Origin: Gemmata massiliana
GTDB lineage: Bacteria; Planctomycetota; Planctomycetia; Gemmatales; Gemmataceae
DNA length: 64,000 nucleotides
Direction: 5' to 3'
Assembly (NCBI GenBank): GCA_000531095.1
Contig: HG799462.1
Coordinates: 1,204,948 to 1,268,947 of the forward strand
Shown here: positions 25,683-35,119 of the stretch, piece after piece
Layout: every line of letters starts with the position of its first letter
Position numbering within the stretch: the first letter of the stretch is position 1
Made by a program: the position numbers and the translations under genes
Notes under the pieces: model-generated
Database searches by the model: none
What the model saw: only the letters and a program-made list of their open reading frames with translations
Told to the model about the DNA's origin: nothing

Positions 25683-26686
25683 CTATTTCTTCGACGGAAA
25701 GACCGTCTTCCAGTCGTCCTTGATGCTCGTGACCACCCACCCACGTTTCGCGGCTTCGTCCAATCCGCGATCGAGCTTCCCGACGGGCGACTTGCGGTCG
25801 TAAGCGAACTCGCGTTCGGCATCGGTGTGGTGAACGAGCAGCCCGAACCGCGGCCCCTTGGCCGTCGTGGTGTACTCGAGCATCTCGAAGTCGCCGTCCG
25901 AGTTGCCGAACGCCATGAGCGGCCGGCGCCCGATCGCGCGAGCGATCCCGACTGGCTTCCCCGCGTGGTCGTCGATCAGATCGATGTTCGGTTCGATGAC
26001 GACGGCCGATTTGCCGTCCTTCGCGGTGTACTTCGTCTTGAACGTGGTGCCGACGACCTGCTCGGGCGGCACGCCGTAGACCTTCTCGGCCCACGGGCGC
26101 ATGGAATCGACCGTTCCGCCGGACACGATGAACGTCTTGAACCCGTTCGCCCGCAGGTACGCGAGCACTTTCGAGCATCGGCTGGTAGACGCACTCGGTG
26201 TACGGCCGCTCGTACTTCGGGTGCCGCGCGGTGGCGAGCCAGTCGGTTACCGTGGTTTCAAACTCCTCGATCGTCATCCCCGTGTGCGTGGCGATCAGGA
26301 TCGCGGCCAACCCCTTCTCGCCGGACGCGGCGAGCGTCTTGTGGTCGCCTTCCAGCACTGCCTTGAACGGTTGCTGGTCCTTCCACTCCGGGTGCTTGTC
26401 GGCGAGCGCCTTGACCCGATCGATCGCGAACGCGAACTGGACGTAGATCGGCTGCTCGCACCAGAGCGTGCCGTCGTTGTCGAACACCGCGACGCGCTCG
26501 GCGGGCGGGACGAAGTCCGGGGAACCGTCCTTCGTGACTTTTGCGACGAACGCCGTGAGCGCCTTCTTGGGCGCGGTGTCGTTCCACGACGGGAGCGGAT
26601 CTGCGGGCGCAGTCCGGGCGCCCCAACCGGGGCGGGGAATAAGGCTCCCCCACGAGCAGGAGGGGGACGAAGATCGCGGACCGCAT
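25683..26686 (-). pseudogene. Exported HAD-family phosphatase, two frameshifts
   Basis: ATG 26686 begins a signal peptide (MRSAIFVPLLLV). The frame then changes at the CCCCC run 26647-26651, continues through DPLPSWNDTAPKKAL and the HAD motif I VAVFDNDGTLWCEQP, and changes again at the TTT run 26169-26171, where YQPMLE continues as VLAYLRANGFKTFIVSGG (motif II), then LMAFGNSDGDFEML (motif IV). Correcting one base at each site yields a continuous HAD protein with all motifs. The active Asp pair is D-N-D-G-T. HAD phosphatases of this exported type accompany the arylsulfatase/DUF1254 operon in which this gene is first. Two single-base defects in one otherwise intact gene suggest either decay or assembly error. 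Confidence 0.8.
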
Positions 26687-27123
26687 GGCCACGCCCTGAA
26701 AACCGGACAACGGTGCTGGCGGCCGGCCGGTTACCGTCCGCGAGCGGCCCTAAATCCTTGGGCTTCGTGGGCGATCCGTTCGGGAAGTGCGTGGTAGATG
26801 ATGCGCCGATCGACCGAGTGTGACAAGCAGAAAGCCGACGGGAAATTCAAATTCAATTGCAACCCGAATCTTGAGGCGCACCGATACGACGACAAATGGC
26901 GCTGAGTACACGGTCAGAGTGCGACCGGTGACTGCGAGTTTCGTAAAACTTCAGATCGATCATTCTAATCAAAAAAATGTCCTTGGGCTCACAACAGAAA
27001 ATTGGTCCGGTAACACTCCGCGCGGTTTCCCGCTCCCCTACCTGAGCGGGCGAGGGAACGGTGAGGGTACCGCCCCGGGGCCCGCCTCTAGATCCGTGCG
27101 GCGGACCGCCGCGGGAGTGTCCT
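26687..27123. other. Intergenic region between HAD gene and surface protein
   Basis: About 440 bases with no supported gene. It separates divergent genes, so it probably holds both promoters. An AT-richer stretch lies at about 26830-27000. A hairpin CCCGCTC(CCCTACCT)GAGCGGG at 27029-27050 precedes the surface-protein start, followed by GCGAGGGAACGGTGAGGG. No recognisable operator was found. Confidence 0.5.
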
Positions 27124-28374
27124 GTGAAGAAATTGCTTGCCAAGGTTTTTGGTGGTGAAGCCCGACCCCAGTCGACGCGCCCGGCGTCGGGGTTCCGGCC
27201 GTCGATGGAGGTACTCGAGGGGCGCGCGCTGATGTCGGTCGTCGGCCCGGAACTGCACGTGAACACGATCACGTCGCTGTACCAGGACCAGGTCGCCGTC
27301 TCCAGTTCCCCGGCCTCGAACGGTGGGTCAGTTGTAGCCTGGAGGCACCAGTACAACACGAGCGGCACCGACACCGACATCCACATCCAGCGGTACGACC
27401 AGTTCGGGAACCGGCTCGGCGGCGAGATCACCGTTGCGGCGGGCATCTTCCGGGAGAGTCAGCCGTCCGTGGCGATGGACGGGGCCGGTAACTTCGTCGT
27501 CGTTTGGGTGGACGACGTCAACAACTCCGGGAACACCAACATCCTGGCCCAGCGGTTCTTCGCCAACGGCAACCGCAACGGCGGCGTGATTACCGTGGCC
27601 AACGACGCCCGGGCCGAGTACGACCCGGACGTCGCGATGGACTGGGCCGGGAACTTCGCGGTGAGTTACACGCTCCAGTACTCGGCCAACGACCGCGACG
27701 TGTACGTCCGCCGGTTCGCCGCCAACGGCACCGCGATCGGGTCGAACGTGGTGGCTGGCAGCGGGCTGAACGAGTACTCGGCCAGCATCGCCCGGACCGC
27801 GGACGGTCGGTTCGCCGTCGCGTACCAGATCGACCGGCCGAGCGGCAATTCGATCGATAGCGACATTCTCCTCAATCGGTACACCGCCGCCGGCGCGCTC
27901 CAGACCTCGCAAGCCGTCGCCAACACGGGCCGGAACGAGTACTCCCCGGACATCGCGATGGACGCATTCGGGAACACGACGCTGGTTTACGAGGAAGCGT
28001 ATGCGAACCTCGACCACGACATCCGGGCGCGCCGGATCTCGAACACCGGCGCGCTGAGCGCGACGATGTACGTGGACGGCAGCACCGACTACGAGTTCGC
28101 CCCGGCGGTCGCGGTGAACCCGAGCACGGGCAAGTTCGTGGTCGCGTACCAGCGCCTGCACAGCAACGGCTCGCAGCTCAGCGGCCCGAACCAACAGATC
28201 GTCCGCGAGATGACCGCGGACGGGTTGATCTTGAACACGGTGAACCTGGGCGACCGGTTCACCGCCTCGATCGGGATGAACGGGTCCGGTACCTACTTCA
28301 TCGGGGACGTCGGGTACAACGTCCCCGGCGACCAGGGTCTCGGGATCTTCGCCCGCCGCGGCGTCCTGGTTTGA
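27124..28374 (+). CDS. Planctomycete-type surface protein with tandem beta repeats
   Basis: GTG 27124 gives a 416-residue product with the basic N-terminus and short SMEVLEGRALMS motif (about residues 23-34) typical of planctomycete exported proteins with a LEPR-XLL-like opening. The body has about six repeats of 40-55 residues, each with an SV/PDVAMD-xxGNFVVVW-type core, for example QPSVAMDGAGNFVVVWVDD, DPDVAMDWAGNFAVSYTLQ and SPDIAMDAFGNTTLVYEEA. These match the beta-propeller-like repeats of large planctomycete surface proteins. No catalytic motif is seen. An adhesion or cell-wall role is inferred. A strong terminator follows at 28428. Confidence 0.7.
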   Translation: MKKLLAKVFGGEARPQSTRPASGFRPSMEVLEGRALMSVVGPELHVNTITSLYQDQVAVSSSPASNGGSVVAWRHQYNTSGTDTDIHIQRYDQFGNRLGGEITVAAGIFRESQPSVAMDGAGNFVVVWVDDVNNSGNTNILAQRFFANGNRNGGVITVANDARAEYDPDVAMDWAGNFAVSYTLQYSANDRDVYVRRFAANGTAIGSNVVAGSGLNEYSASIARTADGRFAVAYQIDRPSGNSIDSDILLNRYTAAGALQTSQAVANTGRNEYSPDIAMDAFGNTTLVYEEAYANLDHDIRARRISNTGALSATMYVDGSTDYEFAPAVAVNPSTGKFVVAYQRLHSNGSQLSGPNQQIVREMTADGLILNTVNLGDRFTASIGMNGSGTYFIGDVGYNVPGDQGLGIFARRGVLV

Positions 28375-28427
28375 TCGATTGTCTACCGCGAAGCTGTAAC
28401 TAGTTTCGCGGCGAGATCGCCCCGCTG

Positions 28428-28471
28428 CCGCCCGATCCCTTATCAAAATGGATCGGGCGGTACTTATTTTT
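28428..28471 (+). terminator. Rho-independent terminator after surface-protein gene
   Basis: CCGCCCGATCC (28428-28438) and GGATCGGGCGG (28450-28460) form an 11-bp perfect stem with an 11-base loop, followed by TACTTATTTTT. It lies 54 bases after the stop codon of the upstream gene. Confidence 0.8.
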
Positions 28472-28744
28472 ACAGGCGTTCTTCCGCGCGCTTGAGATGC
28501 CCCAAATCACTTGAATCGATGAGTACGGTCACCAGGCGCATTGTGTAGATTTCCCACGTGGCGGAGCGTCCCGTGTGCGACTTCTCACTCGGCCCATCAC
28601 ATTGCGAACCGAGTCAATCCCAAAGTAATAAGAACTGACGATTCTCGTGTTGCCGGTGTCGCGTGACGGGCGATAATATCCCATGTCTCCCAAACTCGCA
28701 GGGGGACTCATGTCACGTCAGTTTCTGTGCATTTCGAGGCTCTT
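28472..28744. other. Intergenic region before second DUF1559 gene
   Basis: About 270 bases after the terminator at 28428-28471; with the terminator the gap is about 370 bases. No gene or RNA was recognised. It should hold the promoter for the downstream DUF1559 gene. The ATG at 28727 would add six residues to the chosen start. Confidence 0.4.
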
Positions 28745-29701
28745 ATGTACTCTCCCCGTCGCGGTCCGCGTGGGTTCACGCTGATCGAGCTATTGGTCGT
28801 GATCGCGATCATCGCGATTCTCATCGGGCTACTCTTGCCCGCGGTTCAAAAAGTGCGGGACGCCGCCGCCCGCATTCAGTCGGCGAACAATCTGAAGCAA
28901 CTCGGCATCGCCTGTCACTCGGTCAACGACGTCAGCGGCACCCTTCCGCTGGTATGGAACCCGTGGTGGGGCAACGCATCGCCGTTTCTCCAACCGTGGC
29001 CCGCGGACAACACCGGGCACCTGATCCTGCTCCCGTTCATTGAGCAGGACAACCTCCAGAAGCAGGAGAAGCAGTACGGCCCCTGGCGCGAGACCGGCAC
29101 CCTCCCAACCGGTACCGTGGCCGTGTGCGAAACGGTGGTGAAGACCTACCAGGCCCCCGCCGGCGGACTCACCGGCGTTCAGACGTTCGGAGGCAACTAC
29201 GGGAACGGCAGCGGGGCGTGGTACTCGTGGATGAAGACCAACACGTTCTCCACCACGAATTACGTGCTGAACATCCAGGTCTTCGGGAACCCGTCGAACG
29301 TGGCGGGCGACGTGTGGGACGGGTGGAACCTCAATAAGACCACGCGCCCGCTCGCGGTGCAGAGGATCTCCGACGGCAGCTCGAACACGGTGATGTTGGC
29401 CGAAAAACTGTCGAGTTGCCCGCTGAGCTGGATGGCCGGCGGGAAGAGCTACGTTACGTTCGCCGGGGCGAGCTACGAGTACCCCAACGCGCCGGTGTTC
29501 CACGGCGGCCAAGGGGCGCCCCAATTCGGCGCCACCATCGCGAACTGCGACCCGGCCCGCGTTCACGCGCTGTCCACCGGTGTGATGCTCACCGGTATGG
29601 CTGATGGCAGCGTCCGCAACGTGTCGTCGGGCGTCTCGGCCAGCACCTGGGCCATCGCCTGTGGCCCGCAGGACGGCGCGGTGTTGCCGTCCGACTGGTA
29701 A
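28745..29701 (+). CDS. DUF1559 prepilin-like protein
   Basis: ATG 28745 (a start six codons earlier at 28727 is possible) gives a 318-residue protein beginning [19 protein letters not shown], with the prepilin cleavage site G|FTLIE, a single N-terminal helix and the [20 protein letters not shown] segment. The C-terminal DUF1559 body includes [10 protein letters not shown], the [14 protein letters not shown] motif and [13 protein letters not shown] (the H/DGS motif region). This copy is intact, unlike the one at 9842. A lipoprotein gene follows 108 bases downstream, giving the same DUF1559-lipoprotein pair seen at 9842-11317 in inverted order. Confidence 0.9.
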   Translation: MYSPRRGPRGFTLIELLVVIAIIAILIGLLLPAVQKVRDAAARIQSANNLKQLGIACHSVNDVSGTLPLVWNPWWGNASPFLQPWPADNTGHLILLPFIEQDNLQKQEKQYGPWRETGTLPTGTVAVCETVVKTYQAPAGGLTGVQTFGGNYGNGSGAWYSWMKTNTFSTTNYVLNIQVFGNPSNVAGDVWDGWNLNKTTRPLAVQRISDGSSNTVMLAEKLSSCPLSWMAGGKSYVTFAGASYEYPNAPVFHGGQGAPQFGATIANCDPARVHALSTGVMLTGMADGSVRNVSSGVSASTWAIACGPQDGAVLPSDW

Positions 29702-29809
29702 CTGCTGTCACCGGTTCCTGAGCGTGGAACCGTTCCCGTTCACCGCTGCTCCGCCCCTGCTCTGTGCCGCGGGCGGGCGCGGGGCCGCACCACCATACAC
29801 AAAAACATC

Positions 29810-30241
29810 ATGCTGAATTTTCACTCGGGCCGGTCCCGCGCGACCGGGCTTTGTCTCGCGTTTCTCGCCGGTCTCGGCGTCCTCGGCTGCGGGTCAAAGA
29901 CACCCACCGGCGAGGTGTACGGAACCGTCACCTACAAGAACGCTCCCGTATCCGCGGGCACGGTCAAGTTCATCCCGGAGAAGGGGGAGCCGGTGTCCGC
30001 CGATCTGGGACCGGACGGTACTTACCGGGCTACGGGCGTACCGGCCGGGAAAGCCAAGATCGCGATCGAAACGATCCGCTTCAAGAATCTGACCCCACCC
30101 CCGGCGGGCATGGCCAAGATGATGGGCGGACCGAAGATGCACTACGTGCCGATCCCGGACAAGTACGAGAAAGCCGAAACCACGGATTTGTCCGTCGACG
30201 TGATCGACGGGAAGAAAGAGTGGAAGATCACTCTGGAGTAA
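29810..30241 (+). CDS. Small lipoprotein with beta-sandwich domain
   Basis: The 143-residue protein has an N-terminal helix ending in a lipobox (FLAGLGVLGCGS, Cys at about 27). The body (TGEVYGTVTYKNAPVSAGTVKF, SADLGPDGTYRATGVPAGKA) is a carboxypeptidase-regulatory-like beta sandwich similar to the lipoprotein at 10880-11317. Placement directly after an intact DUF1559 gene makes it a likely partner at the cell surface. No catalytic motif is seen. The start is the first ATG after a 108-base gap from the upstream gene. Confidence 0.7.
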   Translation: MLNFHSGRSRATGLCLAFLAGLGVLGCGSKTPTGEVYGTVTYKNAPVSAGTVKFIPEKGEPVSADLGPDGTYRATGVPAGKAKIAIETIRFKNLTPPPAGMAKMMGGPKMHYVPIPDKYEKAETTDLSVDVIDGKKEWKITLE

Positions 30242-30389
30242 GCAAACCGCGTCCCTACGCAAGCTCAAACTCGCGTGGGGGCGCTCTCCGTCCGCATCTA
30301 CAAAGCGTTTTCTTGTCTGATCTGCGTTATCCGCGTCATCCGCGGCTCTTTATCTTCTTCTCACACGAGTGCCCTGCTCCAATATGCGG

Positions 30390-33300
30390 TCAGCGGCCGG
30401 GCACTTGTCCCGCAGCTTTGGTCAGTGGGGCGTGCGGGTCGCCTTTGGCCCATTTTGCGAGCAGCGCACGCGACGAGTCGGTGCCGATCCACTGGAGTGC
30501 TTGAACGGCACGCACCTCGCGGTTTTCGGCTGCGGTCAGAGATCGTGCTTCGACGGCTTTGAGCAAGTTCCCCGCGCGCTGGCGCGATTCCGGGGACGTG
30601 CTCGTCCGCACCTCGTCACGCAAATACGGTTCGGTCTGAGCGCCCATCGCACGCAGTTCTTTTTCGGCCTTCTCGCGTGCGTCGAACTGCGGAGAACTCA
30701 GATCGGCAATCAGTCCTTTCATTCGCGCCGCATCCAGGGCCTTTTTCGCCGTAATCTTCTCACCCAGCAGGGAAACGGCTTTATCACCGGCAGTGCTCAG
30801 AATCCGGGCCGCACGCAGACCGGTCGTCGCGTCTTTGGCGAGATCGTCCCATACCGGCGCCAGGTCGGTCGGTACCGTTCGCGCGAGGCGCTCGGCGAGT
30901 TGCTTCTGCCAGGGCGCTGTGTCCCACACCACGACCGAGGTGTCGGACAGCGAAACGGCCACTCGGTTGCCGTCCGGGGAGAACTCGAACCGCACGGGGC
31001 GCGCGGCCGTGGAGATCGTCGCCACCGTCTTCTTGAGCACGAACGGTTCGCACACCTCGAACGTATTGTCGTCGAGAACCCGGAGCACGAACCGCGCCTC
31101 CGGCCCGAGCACGACCGGGTTCAACCGATCCTGCTCGAAGACGCGCACCTTGTCGCGACTGGTCAGTTCCCAGAGATCGTAGGCGTAGGGCGCTTGGGGC
31201 GTGTAGCGCGAACTGTTCGCCCGCGAGACCCATTTACTGTCGTACCCGACTGTGAACAGGAAGTTCCCTTGAACCCGGTCCGGGTCGGTACTGGCGAAGT
31301 CGGTCCGTAACTCGTGCGCCAGCTTGCCGTCGGCGAGTGAGTAGCACCGGAGGCGCGCCGGGTCCGGTTTGTCATCGGAACGGATGTTCGGGTAACTCTG
31401 CACCGTGAAGACGGAGTACGGAGCGTAGTGGCGCGGCGGTTCCGTTCTTCCCGCTCCGACCGCGGTCCACTCGCGGATTTTTTCCTTCCGCACCGTATCC
31501 CAGAGTACGGTCGGGTACTTGAATTCCGGCTGCGTGCGGAATTCAGCCCCGCCGCTCACTGCGTAGGCTTGCATCAGCACGGTCGCCCCGTCGTCGGCGA
31601 CGCTGATCGGGTGCATCCAGCGGAACGTCTCGTCGGGAAGCGGGGTGCCGAGCCGCCTCTTGCACTGTCCGGTGCCAGCGTCGAAGACGAGTAGCTCCTT
31701 CGACCCGCTCCGTTCGGTTGATTCGGAATTCTCCAGGCCGGCAACGATCTCTTTACCGCCCCCGATGAAGAACAGATCGGGCAGCATCTTCCAGTTCTCG
31801 TTCGCCGCGAACCCGGTTGGCAGAAGGTCGTAGAGCCGCTTACCGGAGCCGGCGTCCCAGACCGTCCAGGTGCGGTCGTGATTGGCCGCGCGTGTGAAAA
31901 GCGTCCGACCATCCGGAGCCCAAACCAGACCGGTCGGGACCGAGGGCGCGTCGATCGGGTCGCGTTCGGCCCCCGTTTTGGCATCGAGACGCGACAGCCC
32001 GTGACCGTGACGAACCAGGACCGTGGCCCCGTCCGGCGAGACGTCGCACAACTGTACCCTCACGGTGTGGAGCGTGCGGAACGTCGTCCGCCACTTCTCC
32101 TTGCCGCTGGCCACGTCGTAGGCGAGCGGGCGGTGGTCCCACACGAACACGGTTTTGCCGTCCGGGGAGAACAGCGGGCGCGGCTTCTCCCAGGAGCGCC
32201 GAAGCACCGGCAACTGTTTGTCCGTGTCCCCGGTGGGAAGGGTCAGGATGCGGATGTCTTCGGTACTGGTCGCGACCAGAATTTTGCCGTCCGGAGAAGC
32301 GGCCAAATCGGACGGGATACTAACCTTGTGAGGAAGCGTGCGGACGACCTCGCCCGATTCCAGATCGAAGACGGTCGGCTCGCGCCCGGATTGCCACAGG
32401 ATCGCTTGTTTGCTGCCTGGTAGGGGGTGCATGACCGTACCCCACTCCCCAAAGCCGTCCGGCAAATCGTGAGAGCGGGCCACTTCCAGTTTGTCGTCAC
32501 GGACGATCAGCTTCCAACCGGTCGGCTTCTCCCACCCGACGTTTGCGCGCTCCAGGAGTTGTTTACCGTCCGGGGTCCAGGCCAGAGATTTGAGCGCGTC
32601 ACAGCTACTGGTCTTCTCCGCAATGATCTTGCCCGTCTCGATGTCCCAAATTTGGAGATGTGTCTTGTCGTCCCGCGCACCGCCACACGCCACGCGCGAT
32701 TCCTTCGGGTGCATGGCAAAGGCCAGTTCCTTCTTGCCGTGTTTGGTGGGGTCGTCGAGCAACTCCAGTTTCGTGTCGATCGTGCGGAGGAGCGCGCCGG
32801 TGCCGGCATCCCAGACATAAAGCGTGCTACCGGCGTGCCCGACGACGCGCTTCCCGTCCGCACTGTAGCGGGCATCATCGATCGGCCCGGCGGCGCGGAA
32901 CCGCGGGGAACCGATCCGGCTCACAACAGACGGCTCCGTCACAGCCGTGGGCGACTCGGGCTCCCGCGCGGGCGGCGGTACGTCCGGAGGAGCGACCACC
33001 GCGCCCAGTCCAACGACCGCGGCAGTGGCCAGCGCTAGTAGCGTCACCTTCGCGCGTGTTAGCATCGAGTTCACGGTCAGCCCTCGTGCAAGTGCGGCCG
33101 CGCGTCCCGTTGAGGAAGCTGCGAGCGCGGTCAGGATGGAATCCGCCAAGCGCGGTGGAGTCGCCGCGACCGCGCTCGCAGTGGCCACCACCAACAGAAC
33201 CACTCCCAGGTCGCACCCGCGTGCGGTCAGTGCGTCGGCCAGTTTCTTGCGTCCGCGTTTGAGCTGGCTCTTGAGAGTGGCTTCGGGCACGCCCAATCGG

Positions 33301-33809
33301 ATCGCGGCCTCGTCCTGCGTCAGCCCTTCGAGGTAGCACAGCACGAGGGGCGCGCGGTAGTGCGGCGGGAGCCGGTCGAGTTCTTCGTCCAGAAGTGCGG
33401 CCAGTTCGCGCCCGCTTACTGCGTCTGCTGGTGGGATCGCTTCGGGCACCGCGGCGCGGGCCTCGCGCCCCCTGCGCCGGTCGGCCGCAACGCGGGCGTT
33501 CCGGGCTACGTTCCGGGCCGTCGAGTACAGCCAGTTCGCCACGGACGCCTGCCACCGCGTTCCGGCGGCCTTCTCCGCTAACAGCAGGAACACGGCCTGA
33601 CAAACGTCTTCCGGATCGTGCCCGCGGGGTAGCGCCCGGCGGCACACGCCGAACACCATCACCGCGTGCCGGTCCACGACTGCCGCGAACGCCCCCTGGT
33701 CCCCTTCGGCGACGAAGCGGGCCAAAAGGTCGCGGTCGCTGAGCGCCGAGAATTTGATTTTCGCCGCGGCGCGCGCCACGCGAGTGACCGCGGTCGTGTG
33801 CTGTGTCAC
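30390..33809 (-). CDS. ECF sigma-70 factor fused to transmembrane and WD40 domains
   Basis: GTG 33809 follows GAGGGCGAGGC and is preferred over an ATG at 33860. The 1139-residue protein starts with an ECF sigma domain: region 2 at about 20-85 (LLARFVAEGDQGAFAAVVDRH, DPEDVCQAVFLLL) and region 4 at about 135-195 (LPPHYRAPLVLCYLEGLTQD, the EAAIRLGVPEATLKSQLKRG helix-turn-helix). A transmembrane helix follows at about 253-273 (VTLLALATAAVVGLGAVVA). Residues about 315-980 hold WD40 repeats (YSADGKRVVGHAGSTLYVWD, SPDGKTVFVWDHRP, FSPDGNRVAVSLSDTSVVVWD), and the end is helical (LSSPQFDAREKAEKELRAMG). Such proteins are characteristic of Gemmata-like planctomycetes. The WD40 part is presumably extracytoplasmic and could sense or anchor. 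Confidence 0.85.
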   Translation of the reverse strand: MTQHTTAVTRVARAAAKIKFSALSDRDLLARFVAEGDQGAFAAVVDRHAVMVFGVCRRALPRGHDPEDVCQAVFLLLAEKAAGTRWQASVANWLYSTARNVARNARVAADRRRGREARAAVPEAIPPADAVSGRELAALLDEELDRLPPHYRAPLVLCYLEGLTQDEAAIRLGVPEATLKSQLKRGRKKLADALTARGCDLGVVLLVVATASAVAATPPRLADSILTALAASSTGRAAALARGLTVNSMLTRAKVTLLALATAAVVGLGAVVAPPDVPPPAREPESPTAVTEPSVVSRIGSPRFRAAGPIDDARYSADGKRVVGHAGSTLYVWDAGTGALLRTIDTKLELLDDPTKHGKKELAFAMHPKESRVACGGARDDKTHLQIWDIETGKIIAEKTSSCDALKSLAWTPDGKQLLERANVGWEKPTGWKLIVRDDKLEVARSHDLPDGFGEWGTVMHPLPGSKQAILWQSGREPTVFDLESGEVVRTLPHKVSIPSDLAASPDGKILVATSTEDIRILTLPTGDTDKQLPVLRRSWEKPRPLFSPDGKTVFVWDHRPLAYDVASGKEKWRTTFRTLHTVRVQLCDVSPDGATVLVRHGHGLSRLDAKTGAERDPIDAPSVPTGLVWAPDGRTLFTRAANHDRTWTVWDAGSGKRLYDLLPTGFAANENWKMLPDLFFIGGGKEIVAGLENSESTERSGSKELLVFDAGTGQCKRRLGTPLPDETFRWMHPISVADDGATVLMQAYAVSGGAEFRTQPEFKYPTVLWDTVRKEKIREWTAVGAGRTEPPRHYAPYSVFTVQSYPNIRSDDKPDPARLRCYSLADGKLAHELRTDFASTDPDRVQGNFLFTVGYDSKWVSRANSSRYTPQAPYAYDLWELTSRDKVRVFEQDRLNPVVLGPEARFVLRVLDDNTFEVCEPFVLKKTVATISTAARPVRFEFSPDGNRVAVSLSDTSVVVWDTAPWQKQLAERLARTVPTDLAPVWDDLAKDATTGLRAARILSTAGDKAVSLLGEKITAKKALDAARMKGLIADLSSPQFDAREKAEKELRAMGAQTEPYLRDEVRTSTSPESRQRAGNLLKAVEARSLTAAENREVRAVQALQWIGTDSSRALLAKWAKGDPHAPLTKAAGQVPGR

Positions 33810-34022
33810 GCCTCGCCCTCGGAATCGGCCGTCACCCGTATCATGTGCGCCGAACGGCACGGGGGGGCAACCGGGCCAGAATACCGCACGCAGTGCTGGA
33901 ATCCGAACCTCTGCGCTTCCCGCCCCAATTCGGTGAAACGCCCTCCGCCACTACGTTGACAGCCCGTCTGTGCGGGGTCGATAATGTTCCGGCCTCTCCG
34001 CACCGTTACTAAGGTTCCCAAC

Positions 34023-34634
34023 ATGTCGCGCCCGGTTTTGTTGCTGATCGCCCTTCTCGGGGCGGGTTGCGAAGAGAGGCCCGGCCCACCGCCCCCACCG
34101 CCACAAGATAGTGGAGCGAACCGCCCGTCGGTGGCGATCGTCTCACCCGAAGAGCGCACCGAAGGGCGCGGGTACCCGGACCGGGTGTCGGCCGGGTTGG
34201 GCCGTGTGGTGCGGGGAGACGTTGAGGTGTGTGTCGACCACGCCGGTCACGCCGGCAGTCAATGCATCATCCAAATTTCGGTGAGGAACCGGAGCAAAGA
34301 CAAACCGCTCGCCTTCACCAACTGGACCAAGCCGGGGCACGCGACCCTCAAGGACGACGAGGGGCGGGCGTACCCGCTGATCCCGATCTCGGCGGAGCGG
34401 GAGCGGCTCCTGCGCGAGTGGGAACAGGGGCGCCCCGATCCGGGGTTCGGCACCGGGACGGGTTCGGTTACCCGCGAGCGCCCGCGGGTCGCGTCCTTGT
34501 GGTTCGACCCTGCCGCGCTGAGTGGCCTCTACTTGGACCTGGACCTGGAAGGTGCCCCGGTCGGGTTCGCGGACCCAATTCGGTTTCGTATCTCGGGCGA
34601 GATGATGGTTACGATTGCACCAGGATCGCCGTAA
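34023..34634 (+). CDS. Putative lipoprotein, unknown
   Basis: ATG 34023 gives a 203-residue protein with an N-terminal helix and lipobox (LLLIALLGAGCEE, Cys at about 15), then a Pro-rich linker. The body has no recognised domain: it includes VVRGDVEVCVDHAGHAGSQC, WTKPGHATLKDDEGRAYPLI and a WFDPAALSGLYLDLDLEGAPVG segment, a beta-rich layout similar to hypothetical planctomycete lipoproteins. The gene starts 214 bases from the sigma-WD40 gene in the opposite direction, so a shared regulatory region is possible. Function is unknown. Confidence 0.5.
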   Translation: MSRPVLLLIALLGAGCEERPGPPPPPPQDSGANRPSVAIVSPEERTEGRGYPDRVSAGLGRVVRGDVEVCVDHAGHAGSQCIIQISVRNRSKDKPLAFTNWTKPGHATLKDDEGRAYPLIPISAERERLLREWEQGRPDPGFGTGTGSVTRERPRVASLWFDPAALSGLYLDLDLEGAPVGFADPIRFRISGEMMVTIAPGSP

Positions 34635-34859
34635 AGTTTTTCGGTGTGCGGGTTAGGTGTATTAACGTGCTTTGATTCGCCCGTTGTGGTGAATGAATTG
34701 CGCACGTTTCCCGTTTTCCCGCCGCGGAGCACGAGGCTCGGTACAAACCGTGGCGTGATCTTGTGCAATCCTTTTCTTTGCTACTGTCCTTGCGATCACT
34801 TCTGGCGACATGGTACAACTTCCTCTCCCAATTCGCTCATTTGTTGGGGGAGGGAACTG

Positions 34860-35087
34860 ATGCTTTGTCCGCGCTGCTACGGTAAGCACGTCGTTCTCTT
34901 GAGCGGCTCGTGGACACCGTGTCCCGAGTGCGCCGGTATCGGGGAACTGCACTGCTGTGACGGGCTGCGCGAACAGGAAGAATGCCGGTACACAGTGGTT
35001 TCAGATCGCACGACCACAAGCTTCGGACCGGCACCGGAAGCCATTTCTGCTCCCGAGCCAACGCCGGTCCTTCCATTCCGCATCTGA
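34860..35087 (+). CDS. Small zinc-ribbon protein
   Basis: A start at ATG 34860 follows GGGAGGG at good spacing. The 75-residue product reads MLCPRCYGKHVVLL and then CPECAGIGELHCCDGL, a C-x2-C ... C-x2-C zinc ribbon of the DnaJ-like or treble-clef type, with further Cys at about 39, 40 and 49. The rest is polar and low-complexity (APEAISAPEPTPVLPF). An upstream in-frame extension to 34644 lacks a ribosome binding site and is proline/arginine-rich, so it is not included. The role is unknown; a nucleic-acid or protein contact is possible. Confidence 0.6.
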   Translation: MLCPRCYGKHVVLLSGSWTPCPECAGIGELHCCDGLREQEECRYTVVSDRTTTSFGPAPEAISAPEPTPVLPFRI

Positions 35088-35119
35088 GGTGCGTTCGTTT
35101 TCAAGCACCCGCGGCGTGT

